Positions 26,917 through 36,489 of a stretch of 64,000 nucleotides of DNA are shown here, piece by piece. The stretch is taken from assembly GCA_030611885.1 (NCBI GenBank), contig JAUWOY010000009.1:1-64000 (forward strand). The letters are read 5' to 3'. Positions within the stretch are counted from its first letter, which is position 1; each line of letters opens with the position of its first letter. The translations under genes and the position numbers were made by a program. The notes beneath the pieces were generated by a model, which did no database searches, was not told the DNA's origin, and was given only the letters and a program-made list of their open reading frames with translations. Source of the DNA: Chloroflexota bacterium. GTDB lineage: Bacteria > Chloroflexota > Anaerolineae > VGOG01.

Positions 26917-27144
26917 ATGACCAGTGTGGTGGTGGAACGGGAGAAGTTACCATTGAACATGTTGAAGTGGTTAGAGGCCGAAGGGCTTGATGACGGCCAA
27001 GCCATCATGGTAATATTCACCTTTGATGAGAGGAAAGGGATCATCGTACAGCGGCTGGGAGATGTTGATCCGATGATGATGGCGCGCGTGCGCGCCGCTT
27101 CAGCACGGTATCACTCAGCTCTGGAGCGATTGGCCGATTCTTGA
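26917..27144 (+). CDS. Probable antitoxin upstream of doc
   Basis: This 75-residue protein has an AGGAGG site and no named DNA-binding motif. Its stop overlaps the possible start of the doc reading frame (TTGA), the normal layout of antitoxin-Doc pairs. Identity as antitoxin is based on position and size. Confidence 0.7.
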   Translation: MTSVVVEREKLPLNMLKWLEAEGLDDGQAIMVIFTFDERKGIIVQRLGDVDPMMMARVRAASARYHSALERLADS

Positions 27145-27146
27145 CC

Positions 27147-27548
27147 GTGGAAATACGCTACCTTTCCTCTGATGAAGTCCTGCTAATTCACGACCATGCC
27201 ATCCGCGAATTCGGCGGCTCCTTTGGCCTGATGAGTCCTGGGTGACTGGAAGCCTCTATCGCAGCGGCGCGCCAGACGATGTTTGGCCAGGAACTCTATC
27301 CCGATCTTGTTTCAAAGGCGGCCATCCTGTTCTATTTGCTCGTCAAGAACCACGCCTTCGTTGACGGCAATAAGCGAACCGCGGCTCTCGCTTTGATCGA
27401 ATTCTTGGAACGAAACGGCTACACCCTCAACGCCGCCAATGACGAGCTATACCAATTCACCATTGACGTGGCCTCCTCCGTCTTGGGCAAGGAGGAGGTT
27501 GAAATGTGGATTAGGGACGAGGCAATCAAGATGTCTTACGAGAAATAG
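27147..27548 (+). pseudogene. doc: Doc/Fic-family toxin gene with an internal in-frame TGA
   Basis: The frame reads VEIRYLSSDEVLLIHDHAI, continues through GLMSPG, meets TGA at 27243-27245, and then goes on as LEASIAAARQ to the canonical catalytic motif HAFVDGNKRTAALA and the end of a Doc domain. Family members have a Gly or similar residue at the stop position (for example GGLE), so a single base change from GGA explains it. The gene is otherwise complete, so it is a recent nonsense mutant or a sequencing error. A GTG or the overlapping TTG may be the start. Doc phosphorylates EF-Tu in the well-studied case. Confidence 0.85.
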
Positions 27549-27610
27549 ACGCCAGGCTGTATCCGTAGCCGGCGCACTAATAAACCAAAACCGAGGAGGT
27601 TTCAATAACA

Positions 27611-30289
27611 ATGACGAAGAAGTGGGTCTACCTGTTTGAAGAAGGGAACAAAGACATGCGCGATCTCTTGGGCGGGAAGGGCGCAAACCTGGCCGAGATG
27701 TCCAACATCGGCTTGCCCGTCCCGCCAGGGTTCACCGTTACCACCGAGGCCTGCAATGCCTATTTCGACGCTGGCAAGCAGTTCCCCGAAGGGCTGTGGG
27801 ATCAGGTGCTCGAGGCGACGAAAGAGGTCGAAAAGCAGGCCGGCAAGAAGCTTGGCGATCCGGCCAATCCGCTGCTGGTCTCTTGCCGCTCTGGGGCGCG
27901 GGTCTCCATGCCAGGCATGATGGACACCGTGCTCAACATCGGCCTCAATGCCGACACGCTCAAGGGCATGGTAGAGTTGACTGGCAACGAGCGCTTCGCC
28001 TGGGACGCCTATCGCCGTCTCGTCCAGATGTTCGGCAACATCGTCAAGGGCGTGGATCGCCATGCCTTCGAGCACATCCTGGACGAGTACAAGGCCAAAA
28101 CCGAAGGCGGCAAGGACACCGACCTGACCACCGACATGCTCAAGGACGTGGTCGAGGACTTCAAGGCACTGTACAAGAAAGAGCTGGGCGAAGACTTCCC
28201 TGACGATCCCTACGAGCAGATGCGCCAAGCCACCGCCGCCGTCTTTGACTCTTGGTTCGGGGCACCGGCCACGTCCTATCGCAATGCCGAGGGTATAGCC
28301 CACGACTGGGGCACTGCGGTCAGCGTGGTGACCATGGTCTTTGGCAACATGGGCGAGGGCAGCGGCACCGGCGTGGCCTTCACCCGCAACCCCTCCACTG
28401 GCGAGAACAAGCTCTATGGCGAGTATCTGATGAACTCCCAGGGCGAGGACGTGGTGGCTGGCACCCGCACCCCCCATGAGATCGCCCAAATGAAGGCGGA
28501 ACTTCCCGAAAACTACAAGCTGTTCCTGGAGTTTTGCGACCTGCTGGAGAACCATTATCGCAACATGCAGGATATGGAATTCACCATCGAGCAGGGCAAG
28601 CTGTGGATGCTCCAGACCCGCACAGGCAAGCGAACTGCAGCGGCGGCGGTCAAGATCGCGGTGGACATGGTCAACGAGGGCCTGATCACCAAAGAAGAAG
28701 CCCTGATGCGGGTGGCGCCGGAACAAGTGGATCAGTTCCTGCATCCCCATTTTGATCCGGAAGCCATATCAGAAGCCAAGAAGCGAGGCGATTTGCTGGC
28801 TAAGGGCCTCAACGCCTCCCCAGGCGCGGCCACTGGCATCGCCGTCTTTGACGCCGACACAGCCGAAGAACGGGGCAAGGCTGGCGAAGCGGTCATCCTG
28901 GTGCGCCCTGAGACCAACCCCGACGACGTGCACGGCATGATCGAAGCTCAGGGCATCCTGACCCAACACGGCGGGATGACCTCGCACGCAGCCGTCGTAG
29001 CCCGTGGCTGGGGTAAGCCCTGCGTGGCCGGCTGCGAGGTCATCAGGATTGATCTGGCTGGCCGCAAGTTCAGGGTAAATGGCAAGGAGATCAAAGAGGG
29101 GGACTACATCTCCATCAACGGCGCTACCGGCGAGGTGTTTGTGGGTTCCCTCGCCACTATCCGACCTCGCTTCGAGGAAGAGCATGATCTGGTCACTTTG
29201 CTGGGATGGGCTGACGAGGTCCGTAAGCTGGGTGTGTGGACCAACGCTGATAACCCAGAGGACGCCGCCCGCGCTCGTGCCTTCGGCGCTGAGGGCATTG
29301 GGCTATGCCGCACCGAGCATATGTTCTTCGAGGATGAGCGGCGCCCCACCGTGGTCAAAATGATCATGGCCGAGACAGACGAGGAGCGCCAGGAGGCCCT
29401 GGACGGGCTACTGCCCTTCCAGCGGGAGGACTTCGAGGGCATCTTCCGCGCTATGGACGGCTACCCGGTCATCATCCGCCTCATTGATCCGCCCATGCAC
29501 GAGTTTTTGCCCCCGCGCGAGGATCTGATCGAGGAAGTCACCCGTCTGCGCTGCACCGGCGAGGACCCGGAGAAGCTGGCCAATCTGGAAGAGATGCTAG
29601 TGGTGGTCAACGCCATGTGGGAGATCAACCCGATGCTGGGGTTGCGTGGTTGCCGCGCCGGGCTGATGTACCCAGGCCTGACCGAGATGCAGACGCGGGC
29701 CATCATGGAGGCCGCTTGCAACGTGGCTCAAGAGGGCGTGGACGTGCACCCAGAGATCATGATCCCGCTAACATCCGACGTGAACGAGCTGCGCATCGAA
29801 CGGGAGAAACTGGAGAAGGTGGCCAAAGATGTGATGGCCGAGAAGGGCATCGAGGTGGACAGCAAGATTGGTACCATGATCGAGATACCGCGGGCGGCCA
29901 TCACTGCCGACAAAGTTGCTGAGTACGCCGATTTCTTCTCCTTTGGCACCAACGACCTGACCCAGATGACCTACGGCGTTTCCCGCGACGACGCCGAGGG
30001 CAAGTTCCTGCTGGACTACGTGGATCGCGGGATCCTGCCCAACAATCCCTTCGAGGTGTTGGATCGGGACGGCGTGGGCGTGTTGATGAAGATGTGCGTG
30101 GAAAAGGGCCGCGCCACCAAGCCTGGGCTGGAGGTCGGCATCTGCGGGGAGCACGGTGGCGAGCCCAGCAGCGTCGAGTTCTGCCACATCATCGGCCTCA
30201 ACTACGTCTCCTGCTCGCCCTTCCGCGTGCCCATCGCCCGGCTGGCGGCAGCCCAGGCGGCGCTGCAGCACGAGTACGGGCGTAAGTAG
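27611..30289 (+). CDS. ppdK: Pyruvate, phosphate dikinase
   Basis: At 892 residues this is a full-length PPDK: an N-terminal ATP-grasp domain (FEEGNKDMRDLLGGKGANL), the phosphohistidine swivel motif GGMTSHAAVVARGWGKP near residue 455, and a C-terminal PEP/pyruvate-binding TIM barrel with GTNDLTQMT and CGEHGGEPSSVEFC. It interconverts pyruvate, ATP and phosphate with PEP, AMP and pyrophosphate, useful in gluconeogenesis or pyrophosphate-based glycolysis. GAGGAGG lies before the start, and a terminator follows. Confidence 0.97.
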   Translation: MTKKWVYLFEEGNKDMRDLLGGKGANLAEMSNIGLPVPPGFTVTTEACNAYFDAGKQFPEGLWDQVLEATKEVEKQAGKKLGDPANPLLVSCRSGARVSMPGMMDTVLNIGLNADTLKGMVELTGNERFAWDAYRRLVQMFGNIVKGVDRHAFEHILDEYKAKTEGGKDTDLTTDMLKDVVEDFKALYKKELGEDFPDDPYEQMRQATAAVFDSWFGAPATSYRNAEGIAHDWGTAVSVVTMVFGNMGEGSGTGVAFTRNPSTGENKLYGEYLMNSQGEDVVAGTRTPHEIAQMKAELPENYKLFLEFCDLLENHYRNMQDMEFTIEQGKLWMLQTRTGKRTAAAAVKIAVDMVNEGLITKEEALMRVAPEQVDQFLHPHFDPEAISEAKKRGDLLAKGLNASPGAATGIAVFDADTAEERGKAGEAVILVRPETNPDDVHGMIEAQGILTQHGGMTSHAAVVARGWGKPCVAGCEVIRIDLAGRKFRVNGKEIKEGDYISINGATGEVFVGSLATIRPRFEEEHDLVTLLGWADEVRKLGVWTNADNPEDAARARAFGAEGIGLCRTEHMFFEDERRPTVVKMIMAETDEERQEALDGLLPFQREDFEGIFRAMDGYPVIIRLIDPPMHEFLPPREDLIEEVTRLRCTGEDPEKLANLEEMLVVVNAMWEINPMLGLRGCRAGLMYPGLTEMQTRAIMEAACNVAQEGVDVHPEIMIPLTSDVNELRIEREKLEKVAKDVMAEKGIEVDSKIGTMIEIPRAAITADKVAEYADFFSFGTNDLTQMTYGVSRDDAEGKFLLDYVDRGILPNNPFEVLDRDGVGVLMKMCVEKGRATKPGLEVGICGEHGGEPSSVEFCHIIGLNYVSCSPFRVPIARLAAAQAALQHEYGRK

Positions 30290-30332
30290 GTAACTTTTGA
30301 GACCTATCTTCGCCTGAAACAAAGACCAGACA

Positions 30333-30380
30333 GGTGGCAGTCCTCGTCAACGTGGGGGCTGCCACTGTTCTGTTTTGGGC
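30333..30380 (+). terminator. Terminator after ppdK
   Basis: GTGGCAG and CTGCCAC, extended by further G-C pairs, form a hairpin followed by TGTTCTGTTTT. Confidence 0.7.
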
Positions 30381-30405
30381 GTAAGACCAACCGGAGACAA
30401 CAGAT

Positions 30406-30434
30406 TTGCTTTAGCATGTTGTTTGTGATAAAAT
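30406..30434 (+). promoter_or_regulatory. Promoter of the second retropepsin-like gene
   Basis: TTGCTT and TAAAAT are 17 bp apart, about 60 bp before the start codon. Confidence 0.55.
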
Positions 30435-30493
30435 ACCAGCAGAGGAAAGTGGCTCCAATGACGAATTGCTCAGCCAAGGGGAGGGAATTAGTA

Positions 30494-31045
30494 ATGAGCG
30501 AAGTCTATCTGGAACTTACTATCGCAAACATAAAGCACCTGGAACGCCAGCAAGAGGTTTCGTTTCTGGTGGATACCGGAGCTACCAGAGCCTGGGTGTC
30601 GAAAGAGATAGCTGAGAGTGTTGGGATAGAGCCGGTTGGGACTGTGCCTCTGGAGTTGGCGGATGGCAGCATCACGGAACGTCCCTATGGGTTTTGTCTC
30701 TTTGCTTACAACGGGGAGATTGCGGCGGGGAATGTCGTCATTGGTCCGCTTGGCTGTGAACCGCTTGTCGGCACCCATGTCCTGCAGGACTTTCGACTGA
30801 TCGTTGATCTGGAGCGCCACGAAGTGACCCGCGGCCGGGCGATGCGGGCCAAGCGAGAGCGACAAGTTCTTTTAGAAAAGGGGCTGATAATGTCGCGTGA
30901 TGAACAACGGGCATTCGCCAACGCTGTTAGAACTCAGTTGTCTCTCGATCGAGAGCCCCCAAGCTTGGAGGAAGTGGAGAAGGCCTTGGCTAATTTGGAG
31001 TCCCCCCTCTCTAAGGAAATCATCACTGGTCGAGGGGAAAGATGA
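30494..31045 (+). CDS. Retropepsin-like aspartic protease protein with C-terminal extension
   Basis: The start follows GGGGAGGG and begins the conserved part. VSFLVDTGATRAWVSKEIAE near residue 24 is the active-site DTG loop, and a central IGPLGCEPLVGTHVLQDF corresponds to the second half of the retropepsin fold. The last ~60 residues are charged and helical (SLDREPPSLEEVEKALANLE) with no known domain. It is soluble and unrelated at the flanks to the 23.4-kb protein. Function is unknown. Confidence 0.82.
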   Translation: MSEVYLELTIANIKHLERQQEVSFLVDTGATRAWVSKEIAESVGIEPVGTVPLELADGSITERPYGFCLFAYNGEIAAGNVVIGPLGCEPLVGTHVLQDFRLIVDLERHEVTRGRAMRAKRERQVLLEKGLIMSRDEQRAFANAVRTQLSLDREPPSLEEVEKALANLESPLSKEIITGRGER

Positions 31046-31150
31046 AGCAGCGGAGGGGAGCAACTACGAACTGTTGCACTGCATACTCCTTGAGAGCAAA
31101 TAAGGAATCGCGTCCACTTCAAGCTATCCGACATCAGCACAAGGAGGTAC

Positions 31151-32590
31151 ATGATGAACCGCGCACACAAGCACCGATTGATTCTCTTTGTGCTCATTCT
31201 GATGGTCCTGGCCATGGCAGCCTGCGGCCGTCGGGATGAAGCGGCTACGGTGGCTGAAAAATTCCTGCGAGCTGCTGTAGCCAACGACTTAGCAGACCTT
31301 CAAGAAACTGTGGATCCAGATTATCAGGATCAGGTAATGATGTCTATCTTTCTGCAAATGGGGCTCAGCGCCTTCGTGGGGGGTGCCCAAGGTGAGTACA
31401 CGGAACTGAAGGTGACTACTATTACCAACGATGGGCAACGAGCCACCGTCCACGCGACAGGCAAGCTGAAAGTCGTAATGCTAGGCACACAGATGATCGT
31501 CCCCGTGGATGTGCAAATCCCCTTGGTGAAGAAACAGGGTCGTTGGTATGTGACCGTTGCTGAGTCTGGTCAACTTGGCCCTAGTCCAACACCCATTCGA
31601 GTAATGCAAGCCACACCTATGGCCGAATCATCTACGGCAGGGGTGTGGCAATATGGCGGTGTCTTATTGAGCCTTGATTTCACTTCAACAGAGGCTGCAC
31701 AAGCAGGTCAAGCACGGATTGCCAAGAAGGCGAAAGAGCTAGGTCTCGCCGCGAGTTGGGTAAGCGGAAACAGCTTGTTTCTCTTGTTGCCGCCCATGGA
31801 GGCATCCACTCTAGACGAACTCGTTATCTCAAACGTCGGAGCAACGGTAACTACGAGTCTCCTCGAGGCAGTTGGGCCAGCCATTGTAAGCGACATTGAT
31901 CAGGGCAGTTTGGTGTCAACCGGCGGATTGATGACGATTCTCCAAGCCAAACTCCCTGCCGGTTACGCGCCTTCAGATGACACGATGGATGCGGCGATTC
32001 AGATTATCACCCATCGGCTAAGGGATTTGGTCGGTAAGGGTTACTGTATACAAAGGCTAGGATGGGACAGAGTATTGGTCCTGCTACCCGTTATGCACGA
32101 TCCGGAGCTTGTGCTCAGAGCCGTCTCATCCACTGGGCTACTGGAGTTGGTTGACGCGGATAATACTGCCCTGATGCCAGGTCAGATTGTCACGACCACG
32201 TTGGGTACAATGGCCACGCCAGCATCGGGAGTCTATCCAACCATAATTACAGGGAGGTATATTCGTGAGGTCAGAGCAGAGTCAGACCCGCTTACTGGTG
32301 CGCCTCTGGTGTTGTACTTAACACCGAGGGGGGCGAAAATTCTTGCGGACCATACGAGTGAAAACATAGGCAAATTCCTTGCCATTGTGTTTGACAAAGA
32401 GGTAATCTGCACACCGCGCATTCAGTCGCAGGTCCCGAACGGGGAAGTCCCCGTTGCTGGTCAGTTCACGTCAGAGGAAGCGGAGACATTAGCTATTGTA
32501 CTCAGGTACGGTGCGCTTCCCGTTCCACTCACGATTGTCGAGACAAGGCCTCTTGGCCCAATCATGATGTTTGACTTCCCGGCGAAATGA
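31151..32590 (+). CDS. Lipoprotein with a SecD P1-head-like domain
   Basis: A lipoprotein signal peptide ends at LAMAAC (lipobox Cys at about residue 25). Residues 30-150 resemble a DUF4878/NTF2-like region. The C-terminal ~310 residues match the periplasmic head of SecD: AAIQIITHRLRDLVGKGYCI, DRVLVLLPVMHDPELV, LELVDADN and the closing FLAIVFDKEVICTPRIQ, FTSEEAETLAIVLRYGALPVPL, VETRPLGP. None of the SecD membrane helices are present. It is thus a free-standing, lipid-anchored relative. AAGGAGG precedes two adjacent ATGs; the second (three bases downstream) is better spaced. Role unknown; help in protein export or folding is only inferred. Confidence 0.85.
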   Translation: MMNRAHKHRLILFVLILMVLAMAACGRRDEAATVAEKFLRAAVANDLADLQETVDPDYQDQVMMSIFLQMGLSAFVGGAQGEYTELKVTTITNDGQRATVHATGKLKVVMLGTQMIVPVDVQIPLVKKQGRWYVTVAESGQLGPSPTPIRVMQATPMAESSTAGVWQYGGVLLSLDFTSTEAAQAGQARIAKKAKELGLAASWVSGNSLFLLLPPMEASTLDELVISNVGATVTTSLLEAVGPAIVSDIDQGSLVSTGGLMTILQAKLPAGYAPSDDTMDAAIQIITHRLRDLVGKGYCIQRLGWDRVLVLLPVMHDPELVLRAVSSTGLLELVDADNTALMPGQIVTTTLGTMATPASGVYPTIITGRYIREVRAESDPLTGAPLVLYLTPRGAKILADHTSENIGKFLAIVFDKEVICTPRIQSQVPNGEVPVAGQFTSEEAETLAIVLRYGALPVPLTIVETRPLGPIMMFDFPAK

Positions 32591-32747
32591 CTGTGCTTTA
32601 GCAAAGATCGAAGTCGCCTGAGACAACATGGCACTGACCAACAAGTTGCAGAGCGTGGGGATTGGGTTCGCTTAACAAGTGGTTTACACTTCTGACCAAA
32701 GCCACAGCCGCCTTCGTGGTAGCATCGTTTCAATATAGGTATTCCCG

Positions 32748-34652
32748 ATGAGCGTAGTTGACGAAATAAAAGAAAGACTGGACATAGTCGAGGTGATCTC
32801 CAGCTATACTGCCCTGAAGAAGGCGGGGCGAAACTACAAGGGCCTCTGCCCCTTCCATGCCGAGAAGACGCCCTCCTTCGTCGTCTTCCCCGACACCCAG
32901 AGCTGGCACTGCTTCGGGGCCTGTGGCACGGGGGGCGATGTCTTCAGCTTCATCATGCAGCAGGAGAACATGGATTTCTCCGGCGCGCTGCGCCTCCTGG
33001 CCCGGCAGGCAGGGGTGAGCCTGAAGCCCCAAACCGAGGCCGACATGGCCGAGGATAAACTCAAGAAGCGGCTGCGCGAAATCAACGAGAGGGCCGCGGA
33101 GTACTTTCACAATCTACTCTTGAACTCGATCCAGGGCGAGACGGCGCGCAGCTACCTCGACCAGCGGGAGATCAACCGAGAGACCATCGGCAGATTCCAG
33201 TTGGGTTACGCTCGCGACGATTGGCAGTCCCTGGGCGATTATCTGCAAGGGAGGGGATACCAACGAGAGGACCTCCTGGCGGCGGGGCTGATCATCGAGC
33301 GGGAGGACGGCGGTCACTACGACCGCTTTCGGGGACGGCTGGTCATTCCCATCCGCGACGAGCGCGGCGGGGTGGTAGGCTTTGGAGCCAGGGCGCTGGA
33401 TGATTCCACTCCCAAGTACATCAACTCGCCTCAGACCCCGGTCTTCGACAAGAGCGCCATCCTCTTCGGCCTGGATTTGGCCAAAGGGGCTATCCGCCGG
33501 GAGGGACTGGCCATCATCGTCGAGGGCTACATGGATGTGCTGATGGCCCACCAGCACCAGATAGCCAACGTGGTGGCCTCCATGGGCACGGCTCTGACCG
33601 AGACCCAGCTCAGGCTGCTCGCCAGATTCAGTCAGCGGTTCGCCCTGGCCCTGGACGCCGACACCGCTGGCCATCAAGCCACTCTGCGCAGCATGGCCCT
33701 GGCTCAGGAGACCCTGGCCCAACGGGTGGTGCCCGTGCCCACCCCCCGCGGCCTGATCAAATACGAGAGCCGTCTGGACGTTGACATCCGCATCATCACC
33801 CTGCCCCTGGGGCAGGATCCCGACCAGGTGATCAAGGAGAACCTCGCTCTGTGGGCCGAGTTGGTTGAGCGCGCCCTGCCGATAGTGGAGTACTATTTCA
33901 AGATCATCACTTCGGAGCTGGATCTGGATTCGCCCAAAGGCAAGGCGGAGGCTGCGCGCAGGCTCATGCCCATCATTCAGGAGATCGGTAACGCCGTCGA
34001 GCGCACCCACTACGTCCAGAAGCTGGCGCGCCTGGTCCGAGTGGACGAGAAAACGCTTCTGCATCAGGCCGGGGTGAAAAGTAAAAAGGCAAAAAGGCGC
34101 AAGGAAAAGAAAGAATCGCTGCCGGACAGAGAGGAATTCGCTTTTGGGCTGGAAGAATATTGCCTCTTCACTTTACTCAAAAGACCACACTTACTTCATA
34201 GCTTGGATGATGCGCTGCGGGACGTGGGGGCGGATGGACTGAACGTGGATGATTTCGCCCAGGCCGGGAACCGGGCGATATTCGCCTCCTGGCAAGAGAG
34301 TTTGAGCCCGAAGGATTTAGGAAGCCTTCGGGAGGAGCTTGACTCGACGCTGCATCCTCGCTTCGATCTTCTGTTGGAAGGGCCAAGAGGCACCCCATCC
34401 GCCAACGACGACCAGGCAGAAAAGGCCCTGATTGAGGGAGGGCTGCGTCTGCGCCAGCGGAGGCTTCAGAGGTTGGTTGAGGAGTTGCGTTTCCTCCAGG
34501 CGGACGCCGAAGGCTTGGGGGAGATTGCAGTTGAAGAATATGGCCAGATAGTTGACTCCTATCGCAGCGCTCTATGGGGCATCTCTCAGGCCCTGGCTGC
34601 CCGTTCATTTTTCGGACGACGCGAGGCCAGAATTCCTGGACTCGTAGCTTGA
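32748..34652 (+). CDS. dnaG: DNA primase
   Basis: The 634-residue protein has the CHC2 zinc finger (CPFHAEKTPSFVVFP...HCFGACG) at residues 35-60, the RNA-polymerase-like TOPRIM core (VEGYMDVLMAHQ, ALDADTAGHQA) and a C-terminal helicase-binding region. A Lys-rich stretch near residue 445 (KSKKAKRRKEKKE) is made by short AAAAAGGC repeats and looks like a flexible linker. It lies directly before rpoD, as in the bacterial macromolecular-synthesis operon. Confidence 0.96.
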   Translation: MSVVDEIKERLDIVEVISSYTALKKAGRNYKGLCPFHAEKTPSFVVFPDTQSWHCFGACGTGGDVFSFIMQQENMDFSGALRLLARQAGVSLKPQTEADMAEDKLKKRLREINERAAEYFHNLLLNSIQGETARSYLDQREINRETIGRFQLGYARDDWQSLGDYLQGRGYQREDLLAAGLIIEREDGGHYDRFRGRLVIPIRDERGGVVGFGARALDDSTPKYINSPQTPVFDKSAILFGLDLAKGAIRREGLAIIVEGYMDVLMAHQHQIANVVASMGTALTETQLRLLARFSQRFALALDADTAGHQATLRSMALAQETLAQRVVPVPTPRGLIKYESRLDVDIRIITLPLGQDPDQVIKENLALWAELVERALPIVEYYFKIITSELDLDSPKGKAEAARRLMPIIQEIGNAVERTHYVQKLARLVRVDEKTLLHQAGVKSKKAKRRKEKKESLPDREEFAFGLEEYCLFTLLKRPHLLHSLDDALRDVGADGLNVDDFAQAGNRAIFASWQESLSPKDLGSLREELDSTLHPRFDLLLEGPRGTPSANDDQAEKALIEGGLRLRQRRLQRLVEELRFLQADAEGLGEIAVEEYGQIVDSYRSALWGISQALAARSFFGRREARIPGLVA

Positions 34653-34674
34653 ACCTGTGTAGATGAGAAGGACA

Positions 34675-36333
34675 ATGGCTGAGCCTCTTGAAGAAAGGCC
34701 AGATGTAAAAAAACTGCTCGCCCAAGGTGCTGAGCAGGGATACTTAACTCTAGAGGAGATCTTGAGGGTCTTCCCCGACGCCGAATCGCACGTGGAAGAG
34801 CTCGAGGACTTTTATCGTCGTCTGCTCGATATGGACATCGAAATCGCGGAAGCTGGCGAGCTGCCCGAGGAGGATGAGGAGGCGGGCGATTCAGAACCGG
34901 AGGCGCTAGAAGATAGAACTGAAAGCGAGCTGGCAGTCCTACCGTTGGGTGGCCCCGGGCTGACTAGCGATCCGGTCAGGATGTATTTTAGAGAAATCGG
35001 CAGAGTGCCTTTGCTCAATGCCAATCAAGAAATGCAATTGTCTATTAAGATGACGGCTGAGGAGTATCTGGGGAAGATCCAGGAGCAGTTGGCCAAGAAG
35101 CTGAAGAGGTCTCCGACAGGGTCGGAGGTGATGACCAAAGCGTTCAGATCCCTGACCAATGACTGGAAAGCGGTGCAGGAGACTTGTGGAGAGCGTTCGA
35201 TAACACCGCCGAGTATGCTCTCCCTGATTGAGGAGGCCCAAGCCCTGCGTAGCAGTCCCGCTGGGGATCAGGAACCCTACTTGCATCCCTTTCTCGATAG
35301 GATGGAACAGGAAGGCAACGGGAAATGGGATGAGCTTGCGGGCAAGCTATTTGACGTCTGCACAGGATTATACATCATGCCCTATGGGAGTTTACGGTTT
35401 CTAAGAACCTACTATGAGCAAAACAAGCAATTGCCGTCGGTTGAGCTTTTCACTGAGGGGCTGGTGAGCGAACGCAGCTTGGCTAAGCATATGTCACAGG
35501 TTCAGGAGCGTTCTCTGGAGGCTAAACAAGCACTGACCAGGGCTAATTTACGTTTAGTGGTCAGCGTGGCCAAGAAATACATGGGGCATGGTATATCTAT
35601 CTTGGATCTCATCCAGGAAGGCAACTTAGGTCTGCTCAAGGCGGTAGACAGATTCGATCACACCAAAGGATATAAATTCAGTACCTATGCCACCTGGTGG
35701 ATTCGACAGGCCATAAACCGATCCATCGCCGATAAAGCGCGCACTATCCGCATCCCGGTGCACGTAGTGGAGATCATAAACCGAGTATCACAGGTTTCAC
35801 GCAAGCTAACTCAAGAGTTGGAGCGGGAGCCCACTTCAGAAGAAATCGCTCTGGAGATGGGCCAGCTATCCAACCAGGAGAAGCAGGCCATTGAGGCAGC
35901 TTGGGCTGCGGACAAGCGTCTTGACCCGGCTCTTCAGCGGAAGTTGCGGCGGGAGGCAGCCGAGGTCAGGCGCATCCTCCGGGTGGCTCAGGAGCCCATG
36001 TCCTTGGAGATGCCCGTGGGATCGGAACAGGATAGCTTCTTGGGCGATTTCATCGAGGACGAGACCGTCCCTGGCCCTGTGGATGCCACCTCTCATCACT
36101 TGTTGAAGGAGCAGATAAAGGAGATGCTCGATCAGTTGAAGCCGCGGGAGCGTGAGGTGCTGGAGATGCGCTTTGGCCTGAAGGATGGGCAGAGTCGCAG
36201 CCTGGAGGAGGTGGGCGAATCCCTTGGGGTGACGAGGGAGCGCGTCCGTCAGATCGAGGCCAAAGCCCTGAGAACACTCCGTCACCCCACGCGCCGCCGC
36301 CAGTTACAGGATTATCTGGGAGCGTTTGACTAA
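34675..36333 (+). CDS. rpoD: Primary RNA polymerase sigma factor (RpoD/SigA)
   Basis: An ATG preceded by GAGAAGG is chosen over one four codons earlier. Region 1.1-like N-terminus is followed by region 1.2 ([16 protein letters not shown]), a non-conserved insert, region 2 ([37 protein letters not shown]), region 3 and region 4 ([20 protein letters not shown]). All core contacts to -10 and -35 boxes are present. Fits with the many TTGACA/TATAAT-type promoters in the window. The downstream tRNA promoter overlaps its stop codon. Confidence 0.96.
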   Translation: MAEPLEERPDVKKLLAQGAEQGYLTLEEILRVFPDAESHVEELEDFYRRLLDMDIEIAEAGELPEEDEEAGDSEPEALEDRTESELAVLPLGGPGLTSDPVRMYFREIGRVPLLNANQEMQLSIKMTAEEYLGKIQEQLAKKLKRSPTGSEVMTKAFRSLTNDWKAVQETCGERSITPPSMLSLIEEAQALRSSPAGDQEPYLHPFLDRMEQEGNGKWDELAGKLFDVCTGLYIMPYGSLRFLRTYYEQNKQLPSVELFTEGLVSERSLAKHMSQVQERSLEAKQALTRANLRLVVSVAKKYMGHGISILDLIQEGNLGLLKAVDRFDHTKGYKFSTYATWWIRQAINRSIADKARTIRIPVHVVEIINRVSQVSRKLTQELEREPTSEEIALEMGQLSNQEKQAIEAAWAADKRLDPALQRKLRREAAEVRRILRVAQEPMSLEMPVGSEQDSFLGDFIEDETVPGPVDATSHHLLKEQIKEMLDQLKPREREVLEMRFGLKDGQSRSLEEVGESLGVTRERVRQIEAKALRTLRHPTRRRQLQDYLGAFD

Positions 36334-36354
36334 TTGGGCCAGGTTGTGTATAAT
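36326..36354 (+). promoter_or_regulatory. Promoter of tRNA-Asn
   Basis: TTGACT and TATAAT are 17 bp apart; the -35 box overlaps the rpoD stop codon (TTTGACTAA). The -10 box ends 10 bp before the tRNA. Confidence 0.85.
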
Positions 36355-36364
36355 AAAACAGCGA

Positions 36365-36440
36365 TCCTCGGTAGCTCAATTGGCAGAGCAACCGGCTGTT
36401 AACCGGTTGGTTGTAGGTTCAAGTCCTACCCGAGGAGCCA
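36365..36440 (+). tRNA. tRNA-Asn (GTT), CCA encoded
   Basis: The acceptor stem TCCTCGG pairs with CCGAGGA, the anticodon stem ACCGG/CCGGT closes the loop CTGTTAA with anticodon GTT (36398-36400), the T-arm carries GGTTCAAGTCC, and CCA is encoded at the 3' end. The gene reads straight into the leader of the flavin oxidoreductase gene. Confidence 0.97.
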
Positions 36441-36489
36441 TGTGGAGCGGGAAGGAATTCCCGCTCTTTGTTTGCCAGAGGAGGAGCTC

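Noticed and set aside
27243-27245. TGA in doc as a selenocysteine codon, given ygfK and selenium links nearby
   Set aside because: Doc proteins have no Cys/Sec at this site and no SECIS-like hairpin follows; a point mutation is simpler.
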